Assembly (NCBI GenBank): GCA_944322625.1 | Contig: CALUPN010000013.1 | Span: 1-35,004, forward strand | DNA from: Candidatus Gastranaerophilales bacterium | Lineage (GTDB): Bacteria > Cyanobacteriota > Vampirovibrionia > Gastranaerophilales > Gastranaerophilaceae | Reading direction: 5' to 3' | Length of the DNA: 35,004 bases | Part shown: positions 7,159 to 14,170 of the stretch, in pieces | Layout of the letters: every line of letters begins with the position of its first letter | How positions within the stretch are numbered: position 1 is the first letter of the stretch | Notes under the pieces: generated by a model | Database searches by the model: none | The model's input: only the letters and a program-made list of their open reading frames with translations | What the model was told of the DNA's origin: nothing | Translations under genes and position numbers: made by a program

Positions 7159-8628
7159 TTATAACGTATCCTTTTTTTGTTTTTCTTTTTTAACTTCTTT
7201 TTCATCACAACCAAGAACTTCATTCAGATGGTTTATAATTTCTTCCGAATGGTAGCACATTGCATGTTCCGTTTTGTGATGAATATCTACAATATGATAA
7301 TGCATTGCCATTTCAACCTGTATAAGCGCTATATTATAATCGTAAAGACTTTCTATATACTCCTGAACAGAGTGAATATAATCTTTTCTGGCATCCTGCA
7401 GAGCTATATAATTGAGTTCATTGGATTTATACTGTGTCTCAACAAGTTTCAAAGTCTCTATGGCTTGTTTTGCTGCCATCTGAGCAGTCGGAATTTTACG
7501 TTCGGCTTTATCAACATTATTGAATGCGCGTTTAACTTCGTAGAACAAATCTTTTTTAAAAAGCGTAATCTCATTATCTGCAAGCTTAACTTGTGCATCG
7601 GCACCCTTTATAGAATGTTTTAGCTCCATAAGATTAACGTTAGTATTAAGGTTTACACCTACTTGAAAACTATTATTGGAAGTCTGATTTGTGTTTAGTA
7701 ATCCATAGCCTGCATTGGCAGAAAGTTCCGGGAAGTAGGTTCGTTTTATATATAGAAGCGACTGTTCCATAGCTTTTTTTGAAGAAATTAAAACCTGCAG
7801 GTCAGGGCTGTTAGAATATGCCATTTCAACTGCATTTTCGCGCGGAAATGAAAACCTGTACCCCTTAAATTCTTCCGGCTCGTGTGATGAATTATAAGAA
7901 TAATCATTATTAAAATTAAAAGTCTTTGTGTTTTGTATCCCAAATTCAGGAGGGTTATCCAGATACATTGAATTATTTAAATCGACTTTGGAATTAAGAT
8001 AATTATTTTGAGCCTCAATTAATCTTATTTTTGCTTCATTTAATTGTAGTTCGGCAGTCTTTTTATCCGGAGTTTTCTTTGCCAGTTTTACAAAATGCTC
8101 ATTAATTTCAACATTATTTTCCTCAACCTGAACAAGAGCTTTTGCTCTTAAAAGTTTATAATACTTTTCTTTTACATCGAATAAAGTGGAACACAAACTG
8201 TCCATAAATTCGTATTCGGCTCCTATTTTATAAAACTCTTCCATTCTGACATAGGCTGTCGTTTTACCAAAATCCCAAATCATTTTGTTAATTGTAATCC
8301 CTACATTAGGCAATTCTCTGTAATGAGTATTATAATAGATACTGTCTGAATTATTTTCGTTATAAAACCCCGCACCTGCACCGATTACAGGAAAATATTG
8401 AGACTTTGCAACCCCTACATTACTCTTTGCTATATCAAGATTGTATTTTCTGCGCCTGATTACGGGACTGTTTTTAAAAGCGTTTGCAACGCAATCCGAT
8501 ACGGAAAGACTCATTCCTTCTTTGATTTCAATTGGTTTAAATAAGTCGTCATCATGTTCTATTGCAAACACACCGTTTGAAATTAAAAACATCCAGCATA
8601 CAAAAAAACACAATACTCTCTTAAACAT
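7159..8628 (-). CDS. TolC-family outer membrane efflux protein
   Basis: This 489-residue protein has a cleavable signal peptide (MFKRVLCFFVCWMFLISNGVFA, predicted cleavage after residue 22). Two repeats follow, each typical of the OEP/TolC fold: SVSDCVANAFKNSPVIRRRKYNLDIAKSNVGVAKSQYFP near the N-terminus and the matching MAYSNSPDLQVLISSKKAM...YFPELSANAGYG in the second half. TolC proteins form trimeric outer-membrane channels for drug efflux or type I secretion. The C-terminal ~60 residues are His- and Lys-rich and look disordered. No membrane-fusion protein or inner-membrane pump is adjacent, so the partner is unknown. No Shine-Dalgarno precedes the ATG; a TATAAT box ends 6 bases upstream, suggesting a leaderless mRNA. 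Confidence 0.9.
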   Translation of the reverse strand: MFKRVLCFFVCWMFLISNGVFAIEHDDDLFKPIEIKEGMSLSVSDCVANAFKNSPVIRRRKYNLDIAKSNVGVAKSQYFPVIGAGAGFYNENNSDSIYYNTHYRELPNVGITINKMIWDFGKTTAYVRMEEFYKIGAEYEFMDSLCSTLFDVKEKYYKLLRAKALVQVEENNVEINEHFVKLAKKTPDKKTAELQLNEAKIRLIEAQNNYLNSKVDLNNSMYLDNPPEFGIQNTKTFNFNNDYSYNSSHEPEEFKGYRFSFPRENAVEMAYSNSPDLQVLISSKKAMEQSLLYIKRTYFPELSANAGYGLLNTNQTSNNSFQVGVNLNTNVNLMELKHSIKGADAQVKLADNEITLFKKDLFYEVKRAFNNVDKAERKIPTAQMAAKQAIETLKLVETQYKSNELNYIALQDARKDYIHSVQEYIESLYDYNIALIQVEMAMHYHIVDIHHKTEHAMCYHSEEIINHLNEVLGCDEKEVKKEKQKKDTL

Positions 8629-8634
8629 AAATCA

Positions 8635-8640
8635 ATTATA
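8635..8640 (-). promoter_or_regulatory. -10 box of the TolC-like gene, predicted leaderless start
   Basis: TATAAT on the minus strand (8640-8635) is followed by 6 bases (TGATTT) and the ATG at 8628. No ribosome binding site exists in between. The -35 region coincides with the T tract of the ferredoxin terminator and is weak. Confidence 0.6.
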
Positions 8641-8655
8641 CATGAAAAAATAAAG

Positions 8656-8694
8656 GTAAAAAGGGGCCAAAGCTAAAATAGCTTTGGCCCCTTT
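8656..8694 (-). terminator. Rho-independent terminator after ferredoxin
   Basis: A perfect 15-bp stem (AAAGGGGCCAAAGCT / AGCTTTGGCCCCTTT) with a 5-base loop, followed on the minus strand by further T residues. It lies just after the ferredoxin stop codon and insulates the TolC-like gene from it. Confidence 0.92.
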
Positions 8695-8709
8695 AATCAG
8701 TTTATTCAA

Positions 8710-8886
8710 TTATTCAACAATTATAGCTGAAACAGGACAAGCACCTGCAGCTTCTTTTACGCATTCTTCGTTTCCGGCAATACCTGCGGGATTAACTTCC
8801 GCCCTATCTTCCACATGAAAAACCGCGTCGCATATTGATTCGCAAGCGCCGCATCCGATACAAGAATCTTCAATAGTTACGTTCAT
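8710..8886 (-). CDS. Ferredoxin, single [4Fe-4S], Thermotoga type
   Basis: This 58-residue electron carrier has the ligand pattern C-x2-C-x2-C (Cys9, Cys12, Cys15) plus Cys50-Pro. Two further cysteines, Cys19 and Cys42, occupy the positions that form a disulfide in single-cluster ferredoxins such as that of Thermotoga maritima, which has nearly the same length and layout. It is therefore a monocluster [4Fe-4S] protein, not the 2x[4Fe-4S] clostridial type. An ATG six bases further upstream (8892) would add Met-Lys, but the AAGGAG site is only 2 bases from it and an optimal 8 bases from the ATG at 8886, so I prefer 8886. The gene is monocistronic, with its own promoter and terminator. Confidence 0.92.
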   Translation of the reverse strand: MNVTIEDSCIGCGACESICDAVFHVEDRAEVNPAGIAGNEECVKEAAGACPVSAIIVE

Positions 8887-8910
8887 TTTCATTTCTCCTT
8901 TTTATTTTAC

Positions 8911-8928
8911 GTTCAAAAGATTTTGAAC
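8911..8928 (-). promoter_or_regulatory. 18-bp palindrome at the ferredoxin transcription start, candidate operator
   Basis: GTTCAAAAGATTTTGAAC is a perfect 8-bp inverted repeat with a 2-base centre. On the minus strand a TATAAT (8940-8935) lies just upstream, so initiation would be at about 8928, the first base of the palindrome. It could be a repressor operator at +1 to +18 or a 5'-end hairpin of the mRNA. Confidence 0.55.
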
Positions 8929-8934
8929 ATTTAT

Positions 8935-8940
8935 ATTATA
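8935..8940 (-). promoter_or_regulatory. -10 box of ferredoxin promoter
   Basis: TATAAT on the minus strand (GTGTATAAT context), about 50 bases upstream of the preferred ATG. I see no good -35 hexamer at standard spacing. Confidence 0.5.
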
Positions 8941-8957
8941 CACTTAAAACTGAATTT

Positions 8958-10139
8958 TTAAAATATCCAATCGGAAATCCGTTCCGCAATCGTGTCAAAT
9001 CCTTTGTTTACTCCTAAATCTTTTGGTTCAAGCGCCGGAGAATAATAAAGGACAGGAACTTTTTCTCTTGTATGATCCGTTCCGGGAACTGTAGGATCAC
9101 AGCCATGGTCTGCTGTGATTATGAGTAAATCATTTTCCCCGATTAGCGGAAGAATTTTCTCCAGATAATCATCAATTTCTTCTATTGCCCTGCCGTAACC
9201 TTCCGCATTATTTCTGTGTCCGAAAAGCATATCCGTATCAACAAGATTAGTAAATATTATTTCGCGGTCATTATCCGTAATATTTATTCCTGAATATTTT
9301 ATTTTTTCCAAATCAAGGGTTCCATTAAGTGCTTTTATCGTAAGCTCAAGTCCTTCTTTGTTGGAACCGGTATGAATTGCATGGGTAATTCCTGCCTTTG
9401 AAAATATGTCCTCTATTTTTCCTATACCTATAACTTTAGCGCCGGCATTTTTAACTTTATCCAATAATGTCGGTTTTGGCGGCTGCATTGAATAATCACG
9501 TCTGTCTTTGGATATTCTGGTCGGTTTACCGTCAATGACTTTATAAGGACGCGCTATAACTCTTGCTACGTTATAATTCCCTTCATCGAGAATCCGACGT
9601 GCAATTTCACACCATTTATATAAAGTCTCTAAAGGTATCATATCAGTATCAAGTGCTATCTGGAAAACACTATCGGCAGAAGTGTAAACTATCGGATATT
9701 TTGTTTTGTGATGTTCGTCATTAAGTTTTTCAATAATCGCCGTTCCGCTTGCCGGAATATTAGCTAAAACTCCGCCGCATCCGGTTTCCTCTATAAATTT
9801 ATCAATAAGCTCATTAGGGAAGCCTTCCGGAAATGTCGCAAAAGGTTTTTCTGAAACAAGTCCGGCGATTTCCCAATGTCCGGTTGTTGTGTCTTTCCCT
9901 TTTGACTTCTCTTCCAAAGTTCCGTATTGTGCAATCGGAGTAGCAGTCTTTTTTATACCCTTAAAATCTTGAATATTCCCTATTCCCATTGCTTCCAGAA
10001 CAGGAACATCAAGTCCGCGGTTAAATTCACACACATTTTTCAAAGTATTACATTCTTTGATATCTCCAAATTCTTCGCAATCAGGCATTGCACCGATTCC
10101 CATAGAATCTATAACAATAATTATCGCTCGTTTTTTCAT
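8958..10139 (-). CDS. deoB: Phosphopentomutase
   Basis: DeoB interconverts (deoxy)ribose-1-phosphate and -5-phosphate in nucleoside salvage. It belongs to the alkaline-phosphatase-like superfamily and uses two Mn2+ ions. With the start I chose, it has 393 residues, the usual bacterial length. Motifs are the N-terminal metal site RAIIIVIDSMGIGAMPDCEEFGD, the phospho-acceptor Thr region GKDTTTGHWE, and the C-terminal metal sites TNLVDTDMLFGHRN and LIITADHGCDPT. The ATG at 10139 has GGAGG 6 bases upstream; the ATG at 10154 lies upstream of that site and would only add MRRNI. It follows the TonB-C/TPR gene by about 40 bases and also has a possible promoter of its own. Confidence 0.96.
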   Translation of the reverse strand: MKKRAIIIVIDSMGIGAMPDCEEFGDIKECNTLKNVCEFNRGLDVPVLEAMGIGNIQDFKGIKKTATPIAQYGTLEEKSKGKDTTTGHWEIAGLVSEKPFATFPEGFPNELIDKFIEETGCGGVLANIPASGTAIIEKLNDEHHKTKYPIVYTSADSVFQIALDTDMIPLETLYKWCEIARRILDEGNYNVARVIARPYKVIDGKPTRISKDRRDYSMQPPKPTLLDKVKNAGAKVIGIGKIEDIFSKAGITHAIHTGSNKEGLELTIKALNGTLDLEKIKYSGINITDNDREIIFTNLVDTDMLFGHRNNAEGYGRAIEEIDDYLEKILPLIGENDLLIITADHGCDPTVPGTDHTREKVPVLYYSPALEPKDLGVNKGFDTIAERISDWIF

Positions 10140-10156
10140 AATATTCCTCCGCACAT

Positions 10157-10162
10157 ATTATA
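10157..10162 (-). promoter_or_regulatory. Extended -10 element upstream of deoB
   Basis: TGTTATAAT on the minus strand is an extended -10, with the TATAAT at 10162-10157. No good -35 lies at 17 bases. It may give deoB expression independent of the upstream operon. Confidence 0.4.
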
Positions 10163-10179
10163 ACACGCTTCAAAAATCT

Positions 10180-10971
10180 TTAATTACAGCCGGCTTTATA
10201 TTCTAATTCTGCCCGGTATCTCTTGTACTGGTTATTTAATTCTGTCAATGCAATTGCTTTATCAATGGCTTCCAGTGCATGAACATAGTCACCTGCTACC
10301 TCGTAAGAATGTGCAAGATAAAAATATGCAAACGGAGAATTTTCCATTTCGGCCATAAGTTTTGAAGAATTTATCCGCTTTTGGTCAAATTTTGCTTTAA
10401 GCCTTTTGCATTCAGCCAGGTCCGATTCCGCACCGTCTACATCTCCTAAAGCACGTTTAATTTTAGCTCGTTTTCCGTACAAAAAGTATGAATTTATATC
10501 TCCTTCTACTTCAGCTATTGCAAGATTTATATAGTCAAGTGCGGCTTTATTATTAACATTGAAAAATTTGTCCGCATTTGCAACATATTCCTTCATTGTA
10601 TCAGTTTTTACCATGGAAGTATGAAAGGTATATTTTATTGTTAAAGCGTCTCTTGCAGTATTTGCCGGAAATTTTTCAAACGGGGCGGCCTTTTTTAAGG
10701 CTTCCAGTGTTGATTCGTCAAATACCGGATTTTTAGAACTTTCCACAATTTCCGTATTTACCAGATTCCCTTGCCGCGTAACCGTAAACATAACAGTGGC
10801 ATTACCGTCCCGTTCAAGCTCCGGAGGATTCCAATTCTTTTGAATCCTCCCCTGAAGTGTTGTCATATAGCCGGAAAAATCCTCGTGCGTAACCGTATTA
10901 TCTGCAAATACCGGCAGTACAAGCATAAAAAACAAGCTAAATAAAAAGATTTTTCCCCTAAATACTCCCAT
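10180..10971 (-). CDS. Periplasmic TonB C-terminal domain plus TPR protein
   Basis: The 263-residue product begins with a signal peptide (GKIFLFSLFFMLVLPVFA, cleavage near residue 23). It is followed by a TonB C-terminal/TonB-like fold at about residues 30-115: IQKNWNPPELERDGNATVMFTVTRQGNLVNTEIVESSKNPVFDESTLEALKKAAPFEKFP is the typical pattern. The rest (about 125-260) is helical with two or more TPR-like repeats (SYEVAGDYVHALEAIDKAIALTEL is the clearest). There is no transmembrane anchor after the signal peptide, unlike true TonB, so it is probably a periplasmic scaffold. It lies 9 bases after pncC in the same operon. The ATG lacks a clear ribosome binding site and translation may be coupled to pncC. 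Role unknown. Confidence 0.82.
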   Translation of the reverse strand: MGVFRGKIFLFSLFFMLVLPVFADNTVTHEDFSGYMTTLQGRIQKNWNPPELERDGNATVMFTVTRQGNLVNTEIVESSKNPVFDESTLEALKKAAPFEKFPANTARDALTIKYTFHTSMVKTDTMKEYVANADKFFNVNNKAALDYINLAIAEVEGDINSYFLYGKRAKIKRALGDVDGAESDLAECKRLKAKFDQKRINSSKLMAEMENSPFAYFYLAHSYEVAGDYVHALEAIDKAIALTELNNQYKRYRAELEYKAGCN

Positions 10972-10980
10972 AAGATTATT

Positions 10981-11454
10981 TTATATAAAAAGAAGGAATG
11001 TGTAAACTTTTTCCATAACCGCTTTTACAAACTCTTCTTTCATTAGTACTCTTGGAGTTTGAGGAGGTAATAAAACTTTAAATGTTTCGGATTTTGTCTT
11101 TGTATAAATTGTAGAATACATTAAACCGACCGGTTTTTCTTCGCTCCCCCCTGTCGGCCCGGCAATTCCTGTAGTAGAAACACAAATGTCAGCACCGGTG
11201 AGTTTATGTAAACCGCATGCCATCTCATAAGAACACTCCTCACTTACCGCGCCGAAATTTGTCAGCGTTTCTGTTTTTACTCCAAGCATTCTATGTTTAG
11301 CTTCATTTGAATAAGTAATCAAATTCAGGTGAATATATTCGGAGCTTCCGCTTACATCCGTAAGCCGGGAACTTAAAAGCCCGCCGGTACAGGATTCCGT
11401 TGTAGCAATCCTTAATTCCTTTGCCTTTAGTAATTCTCCGATTTTCTTTTCCAT
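10981..11454 (-). CDS. pncC: NMN amidohydrolase, stand-alone CinA C-terminal domain
   Basis: This 157-residue protein matches the CinA C-terminal (PncC) domain, which hydrolyses nicotinamide mononucleotide to nicotinate mononucleotide in pyridine nucleotide recycling. Recognisable blocks are IATTESCTGGLLSSRLTDVSGSSEYI, LITYSNEAKHRMLGV, FGAVSEECSYEMACG and the active-site loop STTGIAGPTGGSEEKPVGLMY. The N-terminal MoaB-like domain of full CinA is absent, so this is the short form. Its start codon overlaps the preceding stop by one base (TAATG), showing tight translational coupling to the secreted hypothetical protein upstream. Confidence 0.93.
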   Translation of the reverse strand: MEKKIGELLKAKELRIATTESCTGGLLSSRLTDVSGSSEYIHLNLITYSNEAKHRMLGVKTETLTNFGAVSEECSYEMACGLHKLTGADICVSTTGIAGPTGGSEEKPVGLMYSTIYTKTKSETFKVLLPPQTPRVLMKEEFVKAVMEKVYTFLLFI

Positions 11455-12050
11455 TAATATGTGGTCCTTGTTAAGATAATCTCAGATTCTTTATTATACA
11501 GATTATACTTGTACCAAACTCCTTCAAATTCACCGTCAGGTTTAAAAAGGTACTGGCAGTCTTTCGATACAAAATAAATTGCACTTACCGGTTTGCCGGA
11601 AATTCTGTATTGTATTGAATAATAGGGATAGTCCGGATATTCTCCGTAAATATAATCAACATATTTTAAATTGCCCAGAGCATCATAGTAATAAGCTTTT
11701 GATATATCTTTTTTGTCCTGAACTGCATACATATAAATATTTTTCATCTTTTTGTAATAAAAAGCGGATATATTGTTACCTTTATATTCCTTATAACCGG
11801 ATGATGCAGCCATATAATTTTCCCAATGGTTTTTATCCTTTAATTTATCTTTAAATTCCGATTTAAAATCTTTTTGTTTTTCAACGGGAGTTTCAAAAAT
11901 AATATCTCTTACTTCACTGATTATTGCTTCTTTTTCAACTTCAGACTTGTTTATCCAATCAAATTCAATATTCGCAATATATATATCGTTATAATTTGCA
12001 AAGACTGCAGTTTGAAACATTATAAACAAAACTAATATAAACTTTTTCAT
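11454..12050 (-). CDS. Secreted hypothetical protein, 198 residues
   Basis: I recognise no family. A clear signal peptide (MKKFILVLFIMFQTAVFA, cleavage after residue 18) indicates export to the periplasm or outer membrane. The mature part is rich in Tyr and Lys, with likely beta structure in the C-terminal half (SIQYRISGKPVSAIYFVSKDCQYLFKPDGEFEGVWYKY). This resembles in style the repeat-like sensor or toxin-immunity beta proteins, but I cannot assign it. GAGGGAA lies upstream of the ATG. It is the first gene of the operon with pncC, the TonB-C/TPR gene and possibly deoB. Confidence 0.75.
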   Translation of the reverse strand: MKKFILVLFIMFQTAVFANYNDIYIANIEFDWINKSEVEKEAIISEVRDIIFETPVEKQKDFKSEFKDKLKDKNHWENYMAASSGYKEYKGNNISAFYYKKMKNIYMYAVQDKKDISKAYYYDALGNLKYVDYIYGEYPDYPYYSIQYRISGKPVSAIYFVSKDCQYLFKPDGEFEGVWYKYNLYNKESEIILTRTTY

Positions 12051-12069
12051 ATTATTCCCTCTTTTCTTC

Positions 12070-12097
12070 AGTATAGCATATTTTTACTCTGTGTAAA
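12070..12097 (-). promoter_or_regulatory. Promoter of the secreted protein-pncC-TPR operon
   Basis: On the minus strand TTTACA (12097-12092), a 16-base spacer and TATACT (12075-12070), the latter preceded by TGC as an extended -10. The leader to the ATG at 12050 would be about 13 bases. Confidence 0.6.
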
Positions 12098-12126
12098 ATT
12101 CTGTATTCCTGCTCTTTTACAGATAC

Positions 12127-12153
12127 AAAAAAGGTGCGTTTAAAACGCACCTT
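12127..12153 (-). terminator. Rho-independent terminator after fliD
   Basis: A 10-bp stem (AAGGTGCGTT / AACGCACCTT) followed on the minus strand by six T residues, about 20 bases after the fliD stop codon. Confidence 0.9.
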
Positions 12154-12173
12154 ATACAATTGGTTTCTTCTTT

Positions 12174-13910
12174 TTATGACAAGAAAGAACTATAATTTTG
12201 CTGCATTTGTGCAATTGCCATTTCCATTTGATAGAATTGGTTTTCCAAACGCGTTCTGTATGCATCTATGCTTGTATTTTGTTTTGTAATTTTTTCTTCC
12301 ATTCTGCTAATATCAGAATCAAGTGTTGATGTTTTTACATCAAAGTAACCTGTGGTTGCAGAAAGGCTTTGTTCAACCGCACTTTCCATCATGCTTAAAA
12401 CCCCGTTTTCACCTGCAAGAATAGACTCTACTGAATCAGGGTTTTCCTGAAGTGCCTTTAGGAACTTATCTTCATCAAGCGTTAATTCATAAGTATCTGT
12501 AGATAAATTATTTCCGTCTGCAGAGCTTGTTGAAATTCCTATATCTGACAATAACTTATAAATTCCGCCATTTGTTGTATTTGAACCGGTTGAATATCTT
12601 CTAAGTGAATTTGTTAAGCTTGTAAGTGATGTTTCACCGTGCAAATCAGCTCCTGAAGCAGTAACTTCTTCAACCTTGGCAATAGTATCATTATAAGCCG
12701 TAATAAAAGATTTTACCGCTTCTACAAGCTGTGTGGTATCTTGGGTTACGCTTAAAGATGTCTGCCCGTCCTCTTCCGTACTTGCACGCTTAAGAGTCAA
12801 AGTTACACCGTCTATTCTTGATATATCGGATGTTACCGTGTTTGATGTGGAAACCATTTGAGTGCCGTTGACGGTGAATATTGCGTTTTGCCCTAATGTT
12901 TGAGCATCCGTGTACATTCTTGATGAAACAAGGTTGCCGTCTTCATCCCATTCGGAAGTGGTAAGTCCCATAACATCGGTAAAGTTACTGGTGCCTGCTT
13001 CTATATTTATATATGAAGCACCTTCTTTTGTTGATGTTATTGAAAGCTTACCTGTAGCATCATCCCAGTATGCATATGCTTGTGCATCTTCATTATTATT
13101 GATTTCGGAAATAAGTGAAGATAACGTTGTTTTATCATCAATTGTAAACGTTGCATCACCAATCGTAAATGTTCCGGCTGTAATCTGCTGGTTAAATCCG
13201 GAATCTGCATCCGTTAATTTCGTAGCAACTGTTGCTTTATAAAGCGAATTGGTAGAAGCATAAGTTCCGTCTTCCTGTTGTGAAAGGCCGAGAAGTGAAG
13301 TTAAATTAGAACTATCAGTTGTAGCCCCAAAGTTAACCGTATCACCTTCATTCTGGGCTGAAAGTCTCAAAACACCGTCGCTGTCAACTTCTGCCTTAAC
13401 TCCAAAACCGGCAAGCTGTGCTTTAAAATCACCTAAAGTATCTGTATCTTCAATATTAACAGTATGTTTTTGTCCGTTAACATATGCTGTAAAAGTACCA
13501 TCAGAAATTCCCAGGTTAGAAAGAACGGTGTTGTCATCAGCTACAGCACTTGCTGCGGACTGCGACGATGCTTTTGTATATGTAGCAAGCTGCTGTACGG
13601 TAACATCATAATTTTGTCTTACGGCATTGTTAGTAACTGTTGCTGTAAAAATATCTTCATTAGATGATGTTACGGTATTTTGGCCAAAAAGGTCAAATGA
13701 ACCGCCGAATTTGGCGTCAGTAAGTTTTTCTATTGCACTTCTTAAAGTAGAAAATACGCTTCTTGTATCATTTAATGTGGTCTTGACCGTTTGTAAACTT
13801 TTCAAATCAGTCTCAAGCGCTTTAACTTTTTCTTGTTTCACTGAAACAAAAGCTTCAACCCAAGAAGATGTATCCAATCCGGAAACCAGACCGCTGAACG
13901 AAATTGTCAT
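12174..13910 (-). CDS. fliD: Flagellar hook-associated protein 2, filament cap FliD
   Basis: FliD forms the cap at the tip of the growing flagellar filament and promotes flagellin folding outside the cell. The 578-residue protein begins with the FliD signature (ISFSGLVSGLDTSSWVEAFVSVKQEKV) and an N-terminal coiled coil, with a variable, Thr/Ser/Asp-rich middle that contains flagellin-IN-like segments (for example TDADSGFNQQITAGTFTIGD). It ends in a FliD C-terminal coiled coil (SRMEEKITKQNTSIDAYRTRLENQFYQMEMAIAQMQQ). As expected for a protein exported by the flagellar type III apparatus, there is no Sec signal peptide. AAGGA lies upstream of the ATG. It is monocistronic with its own promoter and terminator, away from fliL-fliM-fliN. 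Confidence 0.95.
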   Translation of the reverse strand: MTISFSGLVSGLDTSSWVEAFVSVKQEKVKALETDLKSLQTVKTTLNDTRSVFSTLRSAIEKLTDAKFGGSFDLFGQNTVTSSNEDIFTATVTNNAVRQNYDVTVQQLATYTKASSQSAASAVADDNTVLSNLGISDGTFTAYVNGQKHTVNIEDTDTLGDFKAQLAGFGVKAEVDSDGVLRLSAQNEGDTVNFGATTDSSNLTSLLGLSQQEDGTYASTNSLYKATVATKLTDADSGFNQQITAGTFTIGDATFTIDDKTTLSSLISEINNNEDAQAYAYWDDATGKLSITSTKEGASYINIEAGTSNFTDVMGLTTSEWDEDGNLVSSRMYTDAQTLGQNAIFTVNGTQMVSTSNTVTSDISRIDGVTLTLKRASTEEDGQTSLSVTQDTTQLVEAVKSFITAYNDTIAKVEEVTASGADLHGETSLTSLTNSLRRYSTGSNTTNGGIYKLLSDIGISTSSADGNNLSTDTYELTLDEDKFLKALQENPDSVESILAGENGVLSMMESAVEQSLSATTGYFDVKTSTLDSDISRMEEKITKQNTSIDAYRTRLENQFYQMEMAIAQMQQNYSSFLS

Positions 13911-13956
13911 AACAAAAATCCTTTTTTATGTTAATTGGTATATACTATTTATATTC

Positions 13957-13985
13957 ATTATAATACATGTAATTATGTTTTTCAA
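13957..13985 (-). promoter_or_regulatory. Sigma-70-like promoter of fliD
   Basis: On the minus strand TTGAAA (13985-13980), 17 bases, TATAAT (13962-13957). The leader would be about 40 bases. I see no sigma-28 type element (TAAA-N15-GCCGATAA), so fliD appears to be read by the housekeeping holoenzyme. Confidence 0.7.
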
Positions 13986-14120
13986 CCCTATATATGAATG
14001 AGTTTGTAACAAATATTAATGTTTATTATAAATTACCAATCATGGTTTTTCGAAATAAGTTTAACCGGCATTATTTCATATAAATTGACGAAATAGTATT
14101 CATTTCTTTTAAAAATGTGG

Positions 14121-14126
14121 TATAAT
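14121..14126 (+). promoter_or_regulatory. Extended -10 promoter of the helicase-nuclease gene
   Basis: TGTGGTATAAT with the TATAAT at 14121-14126; the -35 region at normal spacing is weak. A TTGACG at 14085-14090 is 30 bases away and cannot pair with it. The leader of about 38 bases carries GAGGAGAAA. Confidence 0.55.
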
Positions 14127-14170
14127 AGCTCTAAAGCTTTATGCTTTATTATATATCCCGAGGAGAAATA

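Noticed and set aside
7177..7623. 148-residue plus-strand frame rich in Phe and Ile
   Set aside because: Shadow of the TolC-like gene on the other strand: no ribosome binding site, and a composition typical of antisense to Lys/Asn codons.
14141..14170. Upstream ATG giving ten extra residues (MLYYISRGEI) to the helicase-nuclease
   Set aside because: The AGGAGAAA ribosome binding site lies inside this extension and fits the ATG at 14171.
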